Part shown: piece after piece, positions 59,515 to 64,000 of the stretch
How positions within the stretch are numbered: the stretch's first letter is position 1
Layout of the letters: each line of letters opens with the position of its first letter
NCBI RefSeq assembly: GCF_009882985.1
Contig: NZ_WTUZ01000010.1
Location: 620,352-684,351 of the forward strand
DNA length: 64,000 nucleotides
From: Paenibacillus silvestris
GTDB lineage: Bacteria; Bacillota; Bacilli; Paenibacillales; NBRC-103111
Direction of reading: 5' to 3'
Notes under the pieces: generated by a model
What the model saw: the letters and a program-made list of their open reading frames with translations, nothing else
What the model was told of the DNA's origin: nothing
Databases searched by the model: none
Program-made: the position numbers and the translations under genes

Positions 59515-60021
59515 ATGAGCATAACCAATTTATCTCTTCGCGATGCCAACTTGGAAGATCTCGCGGACATTGTACGCATATATAATTCAACTATCGCAGG
59601 ACGTATGGTCACCGCAGATACGGAACCTGTTACGACAGCTAGTCGTGAAGGCTGGTTTCACGAACACTCCGCCGACTTCCGTCCCTTATGGGTACTCGAA
59701 AATAGCAGCGGGATATGCGGATGGCTTAGTTTTCAATCCTTTTATGGTCGCCCAGCCTACAATGCTACAGCTGAAGTGAGTATTTACATAGACGAAGCAT
59801 GCCGCGGCCAAGGAATTGGCCGATACCTCATGGAGCAGGCTTTGGAGGCTTGTCCCAAGCTAGGACTTAAAACTTTGCTCGGCTTTATTTTCGGCCATAA
59901 TGAACCTAGTTTGCAGCTTTTTCGTAAATTTGGCTTTGAAAATTGGGCGCATCTGCCCGGTATTGCCGAGCTTGATGGCATCGAACGAGACCTGATTATT
60001 CTTGGTAAACGGGTAGGTTAA
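59515..60021 (+). CDS. GNAT acetyltransferase (phosphinothricin acetyltransferase-like)
   Basis: A 168-residue GNAT protein of the PAT group: N-terminal [39 protein letters not shown] as strand and CoA loop, then [19 protein letters not shown] near the C-terminus. Related enzymes acetylate phosphinothricin or methionine sulfoximine. Likely co-transcribed with the dipeptidase. Substrate not proven. Confidence 0.9.
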   Translation: MSITNLSLRDANLEDLADIVRIYNSTIAGRMVTADTEPVTTASREGWFHEHSADFRPLWVLENSSGICGWLSFQSFYGRPAYNATAEVSIYIDEACRGQGIGRYLMEQALEACPKLGLKTLLGFIFGHNEPSLQLFRKFGFENWAHLPGIAELDGIERDLIILGKRVG

Positions 60022-60041
60022 CAGGTAACAGTAAGTAATGC

Positions 60042-60105
60042 GAATAGCGCTTCTTCCTCTTGTCAGGGACATGCTACCCGATAACAAGATGGAAAAGCGC
60101 TATTC
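60042..60105. terminator. bidirectional terminator
   Basis: GAATAGCGCTTCTTCC pairs with GGAAAAGCGCTATTC, with an inner CTTGT/ACAAG stem. Confidence 0.75.
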
Positions 60106-60131
60106 TATTCAAAACTTGCTTGGATGCCCCA

Positions 60132-60521
60132 TTAACCTTCGGTCTTCAGCGCCTCAACCTCAATCTCGATCATTAACCTAGGATCAATTAATGCTTTCAC
60201 CTCAACCATTGTCGCCACAGGCTGAACGTCCCGGAAATAGTCCCCATGCGCACGGCCAAATTCTTCCCATAAAGAAATATCCGTCACAAACATGCGTGTA
60301 CGTATAACATCCGACATGGCAGCACCAAGCTCGATGAGTGCTTTCTCTATGGTCTCCAGCACAAAGCGCGCTTGTTCATAAGCATTGCCTTCGCCAACTA
60401 CTTCCCCATCCTTCATCGCTGTTGTTCCAGCTACCTCGATGCGATTTCCTACTCTGATTGCCCGGCAATAACCTACCGTTGGCTCCCAGGGTGAGCCTGT
60501 AAATACTCTTGTTCGAGTCAT
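60132..60521 (-). CDS. RidA family protein (imine/enamine deaminase-like)
   Basis: A 129-residue RidA/YjgF-type protein: IRVGNRIEVAGTTAM, then ARFVLETIEKALIELGAAMSD and the conserved Arg in VIRTRMFVTD and the C-terminal IEIEVEALK. Trimers hydrolyse reactive enamine/imine by-products of PLP enzymes. It starts 19 bp after the dapA-like stop, so the pair is probably an operon; RidA may clear an unstable product. Confidence 0.92.
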   Translation of the reverse strand: MTRTRVFTGSPWEPTVGYCRAIRVGNRIEVAGTTAMKDGEVVGEGNAYEQARFVLETIEKALIELGAAMSDVIRTRMFVTDISLWEEFGRAHGDYFRDVQPVATMVEVKALIDPRLMIEIEVEALKTEG

Positions 60522-60540
60522 AGTTCAGTCAACTCTCCTA

Positions 60541-61416
60541 TTACAAATAAGATGCAAGCTTAGCGCGCAGACCTTCTGTTACTGGCAAAAGCGGCAGCCG
60601 AAGCGTTCCCGATTCTATGACCTCTTGCTGTGCTAACAGCCATTTGAGGGGAGCTGGGTTCGGCTCCTGGAAAAGAAGACGAATTAGTGGAAGCAATTCT
60701 TCATAAAGCTCCTTGCTTTTCTCCTGCTGACCTGCCAGAAAATATCGGTAAAACGCTACAAACCGCTCTGTCTCCACATTCGCAGATGCGCTCATTACCC
60801 CTTTTGCTCCAGATTGAAGAGCATTATACAACAGTGAATCTTCTCCGCACAGAATCGGCTTCGAGCCCATTCCAGCAAGCTCAGAGACTACCTGTGTGTT
60901 AGGTGTACTGTCTTTCATTCCAATTACACCCTCTAGTTCGAGAATGGCCCTAATGGTATCCAACTCTAATTTCACCCCTGTGCGATGCGGCACTTCATAT
61001 AAAATCACAGGCACACCGACACTAGCAACTCGGCGAAAATGTTCAATAATCCCTTGCTGGCTAGGTTTATTATAATACGGTACCACAACTAAAGCTGCGT
61101 CGGCACCAAGTTTTCCAGCTTCTTCTGTTCTACGCACCGTGGAGCGCGTATCATTCGTACCTGTACCTACGACGAGTGGTACCTGCACATGTGCTGCATC
61201 CCGAGCAGCTTGAGCTGTCGCAAACATGACGCCAAGCTCATCACCTGTAATCGTCGGTGACTCCCCTGTCGTACCATTAACAACAAGTCCATCAATCCCA
61301 TCTTGAAACAAATTGTAGGCATGATTATAAAGAGAGGCAGCATCCAATTCGCCCTCCTCATCAAAAGGCGTAATAATAGGAACATATACACCATGCAAAT
61401 CTTTTTCTTTTAACAT
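60541..61416 (-). CDS. dapA: DapA family aldolase (4-hydroxy-tetrahydrodipicolinate synthase-like)
   Basis: A 291-residue class I aldolase. Landmarks are GTTGESPTIT, the Tyr of ILYEVPHRTGVKL and the Schiff-base Lys in GVIGMKDST. These fit dihydrodipicolinate synthase, but the pairing with RidA and a divergent LysR regulator rather than lysine genes leaves open another keto-acid aldolase. I start at ATG 61416, with GGGGAG at proper distance. Confidence 0.85.
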   Translation of the reverse strand: MLKEKDLHGVYVPIITPFDEEGELDAASLYNHAYNLFQDGIDGLVVNGTTGESPTITGDELGVMFATAQAARDAAHVQVPLVVGTGTNDTRSTVRRTEEAGKLGADAALVVVPYYNKPSQQGIIEHFRRVASVGVPVILYEVPHRTGVKLELDTIRAILELEGVIGMKDSTPNTQVVSELAGMGSKPILCGEDSLLYNALQSGAKGVMSASANVETERFVAFYRYFLAGQQEKSKELYEELLPLIRLLFQEPNPAPLKWLLAQQEVIESGTLRLPLLPVTEGLRAKLASYL

Positions 61417-61504
61417 AAGAGCCATCTCCCCGTTAATTTGATGTTGTACATACACTTTAGCATGGAATATATCATCACAGTTAGCTATAATAAGTGATAC
61501 TACT

Positions 61505-61521
61505 CATCAATATTTTTGATG
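61505..61521. promoter_or_regulatory. probable LysR-type operator
   Basis: CATCAA-TATTT-TTGATG is a perfect 6-bp inverted repeat lying 19 bp before the lysR start and 89 bp upstream of the dapA start, in the divergent gap. Confidence 0.6.
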
Positions 61522-61539
61522 TAAAACTAGGGGGCTGCC

Positions 61540-62418
61540 ATGGACTTAACGTATTTCCGCACCTTTCGCGAGGTTGCCCGAAGAAAAAGCTTTACCAAAG
61601 CCGCCGAAGAATTAGGGTATGCACAGTCCAGCATTACCATGCAAATTCAGAAGCTTGAGCGTGAATACGGAGTGCCCCTTTTTGAAAGGTATGGCCGGCA
61701 GCTGCGGTTAACCTCATCTGGTGAAAGCCTGCTGAAGCTGGCTGTACAGATGCTTGATCTCTATGATCAGTCCAAAGAAATGGTCGCAAGCCAGGTCACA
61801 GGTACATTGACGATTGGCACGATTAACTCACTTGCTGCCTATTACCTGCCTCCTTATTTGCAAGCTTTGAAGCAGCTTTATCCCGGACTTAACATTCAAT
61901 TATACCCTGACAGCGAAGCGTCGCTTATCACCAAAGTCAGAGAAGGCGATTATGATCTGGGTTTGCTGTTGGACCGATATCCAGCTGATCCCCTCCTGAC
62001 TTGTACGAAGATAAAAGAAGAACCATTAATGCTCGTTGCTCCATTGACTCATCCGCTCTCACAGCTAGACCACATTGGTCTGACCGATCTTAGGCAAACT
62101 GAATTTATTGTGACAGAAGAAAGCTGCATTTATCGGGGCATGTTTGAAAAGCTGCTCAAAGATCACGCCATTCCGCTTCAAATCGGCTTCGAGCTAGGGA
62201 ATTTAGAAGCGATTAAACAATGCGTCATGAATGGACTTGGCATTGCCCTGCTGCCTCAGATTGTAGTTCAGAGCGAGCTCGAACAACATAAGCTCGTTTC
62301 CCTGCCTTTTTCACATGAAGAATTAAAGTTAGATATCCAATTGCTGCTCCACCCCAAAAAGTGGATCTCCCAACCCTTGCAAACATTCATCGAACTATTG
62401 ACCAGCCCGAAGGAATAA
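61540..62418 (+). CDS. LysR family transcriptional regulator
   Basis: A 292-residue regulator. The winged helix at residues 1-60 has RKSFTKAAEELGYAQSSITMQI. The effector domain starts near residue 90 with GTLTIGTINSLAAYYLPPYL. It is divergent from the DapA-like gene across 123 bp with a candidate operator in between, so it should control that gene and itself. Confidence 0.93.
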   Translation: MDLTYFRTFREVARRKSFTKAAEELGYAQSSITMQIQKLEREYGVPLFERYGRQLRLTSSGESLLKLAVQMLDLYDQSKEMVASQVTGTLTIGTINSLAAYYLPPYLQALKQLYPGLNIQLYPDSEASLITKVREGDYDLGLLLDRYPADPLLTCTKIKEEPLMLVAPLTHPLSQLDHIGLTDLRQTEFIVTEESCIYRGMFEKLLKDHAIPLQIGFELGNLEAIKQCVMNGLGIALLPQIVVQSELEQHKLVSLPFSHEELKLDIQLLLHPKKWISQPLQTFIELLTSPKE

Positions 62419-62423
62419 AGACA

Positions 62424-62465
62424 AAAAAAGAAGCCCTCCTTTTCGAAAAGGTAGGGCTTCTTTCC
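62424..62465. terminator. bidirectional terminator between lysR and pyrE
   Basis: GAAGCCCT pairs with AGGGCTTC, inner CTTTTCGAAAAG, with A- and T-runs on both sides. The following 62466-62561 shows no gene. Confidence 0.85.
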
Positions 62466-62561
62466 TATTTCATTTATACGCGAATGGCGAGATAGCCATC
62501 CAAATGCGGCGCCGCCGATGCGGTAACCAGCTAGCTGTACCTAATAAACTTCGAGGTTCCT

Positions 62562-63203
62562 CTACACGCCAAACGCTGCAGGGTTCTCTCTCCATGAATG
62601 AAGCAATGCCATATCCTCAGCTTGGATTGCACCTTTCTCTAATGCTACTTCAAGCAGCGTAGAGTAGTTGGAAAGCGTGTGAAGCGGCATCTCTGCTGCT
62701 TGGAAAGCATCCGTTGCCTTGTCCAATTGGTAGGAGAAAATCGCAAGTACGCCTAGTGGAACAGCTCCCGCTTCTTTAACAGCAATTGCTGCTTTCAAAG
62801 AGCTTCCGCCTGTAGAAATCAGGTCCTCGATAACGATGACCTTTTGGCCTGGTTTCACAGAACCTTCAATCAGGTTCTCTTTGCCATGGCCTTTCGCTTT
62901 ATCGCGAATGTAAATCATCGGAAGACCCAGCTTCTGAGCTACCCATGCAGCATGAGGGATGCCAGCTGTTGCCGTACCAGCGACAACCTCAGCATCCGGG
63001 AACTTCTCTTGAATTAAGCTGACGAAACCGTCAGCGATTGCTTCGCGAATAGCCGGGTGAGACATCGTCAGACGGTTATCACAATAAATCGGGGATTTCA
63101 AGCCCGATGTCCATGTAAAAGGTTGTTGCGGTCGAAGAGCGACCGCTTCAATATCTAATAAGGAAGCCGCGACATGCTTCGCAATCGTTTCGAGTTGACT
63201 CAT
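62562..63203 (-). CDS. pyrE: orotate phosphoribosyltransferase
   Basis: A 213-residue enzyme that joins orotate and PRPP to form OMP in pyrimidine synthesis. The PRPP-binding loop is [17 protein letters not shown]. The N-terminal [16 protein letters not shown] and [12 protein letters not shown] loop are typical. It follows pyrF in the same operon with a 32-bp gap. Confidence 0.96.
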   Translation of the reverse strand: MSQLETIAKHVAASLLDIEAVALRPQQPFTWTSGLKSPIYCDNRLTMSHPAIREAIADGFVSLIQEKFPDAEVVAGTATAGIPHAAWVAQKLGLPMIYIRDKAKGHGKENLIEGSVKPGQKVIVIEDLISTGGSSLKAAIAVKEAGAVPLGVLAIFSYQLDKATDAFQAAEMPLHTLSNYSTLLEVALEKGAIQAEDMALLHSWRENPAAFGV

Positions 63204-63235
63204 GTTTCTTCCACCGTTCCTTCCGTTGTTAGGTG

Positions 63236-63964
63236 CTACAGGATGGAATCAATAATCGATTCCATCGCAGCCCTTGGATCTGCCGCGCCTGTGATCGGTC
63301 TGCCGATCACGACGTAGTCCGTTCCCTGCGCGAACGCCTCTCCTGGCGTCATGATGCGCGACTGGTCGCCTACATCCGCGCCTACTGGGCGGATGCCCGG
63401 CGTTACGGTGACGAAGCCGTCACCGCACGCCGCTTTAATCGCCGTCACCTCTAGCGGTGACGCGACGACGCCCTGCAGCCCAGCGGCATGCGCCAAGCGG
63501 GCATAACGAATGACGGCTTGCTCAACCGTACCGGTCAAGCCGATCTCTTCGTTCAGCACCGCTTGAGAGGTGCTGGTCAGCTGCGTCACGCCGATGACAA
63601 TCGGGCGTGCAGCGCCTGCGGCTAGTCCCTTGTCGACACCCTCCAAGGCAGCTACCATCATGTCCTTGCCTCCGGCAGCATGGACGTTGAAGACATCCAC
63701 CCCTAGGCGCGTTACGCTTTCTGCCCCGCCTTTGACTGTGTTCGGAATGTCATGCATCTTCACATCGAGGAACACCTTATAGCCGCGATCTTTCAGGCTC
63801 GCGACGAAAGCTGGACCTGCAGCATAGAACAGCTGCATGCCCACCTTCACGTAGCAAGGAATCCCTTCGAGCTGCTTCAGCAGCCCTTCGGCGCTTGCCG
63901 CATTCGCATAATCGAGCGCGACCATAATGCGTCCTGCAACATCCGTACGAGTTAATACTGACAA
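63236..63964 (-). CDS. pyrF: orotidine 5'-phosphate decarboxylase
   Basis: A 242-residue TIM-barrel enzyme forming UMP from OMP. The catalytic KxDxKxxD motif is in [18 protein letters not shown] prefer the TTG at 63964, as AAAGAGGTGA lies just before it; ATG 63988 is a longer alternative. An upstream gene may end within 63981-64000 (frame ending VHV then TAA), possibly pyrD, but only 6 codons are in view. The region is richer in GC than most of the window. Confidence 0.95.
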   Translation of the reverse strand: MSVLTRTDVAGRIMVALDYANAASAEGLLKQLEGIPCYVKVGMQLFYAAGPAFVASLKDRGYKVFLDVKMHDIPNTVKGGAESVTRLGVDVFNVHAAGGKDMMVAALEGVDKGLAAGAARPIVIGVTQLTSTSQAVLNEEIGLTGTVEQAVIRYARLAHAAGLQGVVASPLEVTAIKAACGDGFVTVTPGIRPVGADVGDQSRIMTPGEAFAQGTDYVVIGRPITGAADPRAAMESIIDSIL

Positions 63965-64000
63965 GTCCGTCACCTCTTTCTTAGACATGAACTGGCATTG

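Overview
The window comes from an endospore-forming Bacillota bacterium, most likely Paenibacillus or a close relative. The evidence is a complete GerA-type germinant receptor operon, an alpha/beta small acid-soluble spore protein, Bacillus-type SpeA, DUF1054/DUF1292/DUF2277 proteins, strong AGGAGG ribosome binding sites and frequent TTG/GTG starts. Species cannot be fixed from this alone. No rRNA operon, CRISPR array or intact prophage is visible.

Layout. 1-9.0 kb: an ABC-2 exporter with a NarL-type two-component system beside it, secreted proteins, and a second ABC-2 exporter whose promoter lies between two identical palindromes and whose last gene is a TetR regulator. 9.0-20.3 kb: tandem MFS exporters, speA, small conserved proteins, hydrolases, a GGDEF-histidine kinase fusion and a YuiD-like protein. 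20.3-22.9 kb: a four-gene membrane glycosylation module. 23.1-30.4 kb: germinant receptor genes gerA/B/C, a Gln/Gly-rich protein, a Cu/Zn superoxide dismutase lipoprotein, a 45-residue glutamate-rich protein and an SASP. 30.7-33.8 kb: tRNA-Val followed by an AT-rich accessory stretch of single orphan genes with recurring CTAACGA-type repeats plus hairpins, and an IS110 remnant. 33.8-41.1 kb: metallophosphoesterase, NhaC antiporter, hydrolase, secreted and membrane proteins, and two CAU-anticodon tRNAs. 41.2-57.2 kb: nine genes, all on the minus strand, for an envelope export complex. 57.4-64 kb: acetyltransferases, an M20 dipeptidase, RidA, a DapA-like aldolase with a divergent LysR regulator, and pyrE/pyrF.

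How genes work together. The 41-57 kb locus has two transcription blocks. The first starts at an ECF-sigma-like promoter and encodes a MacB-like ABC pump (two ATPases, a lipoprotein adaptor, a 981-residue FtsX permease), a solute-binding lipoprotein and a secreted beta-rich protein. After a terminator, the second starts at a promoter preceded by 11-bp-spaced TATGAC repeats and encodes an RND pump, its lipoprotein adaptor and a secreted paralogue of the first block's last protein. One ATPase carries an AbrB-like C-terminal domain. This locus is my first candidate for an undescribed system; the cassette-like stretch after tRNA-Val is the second.
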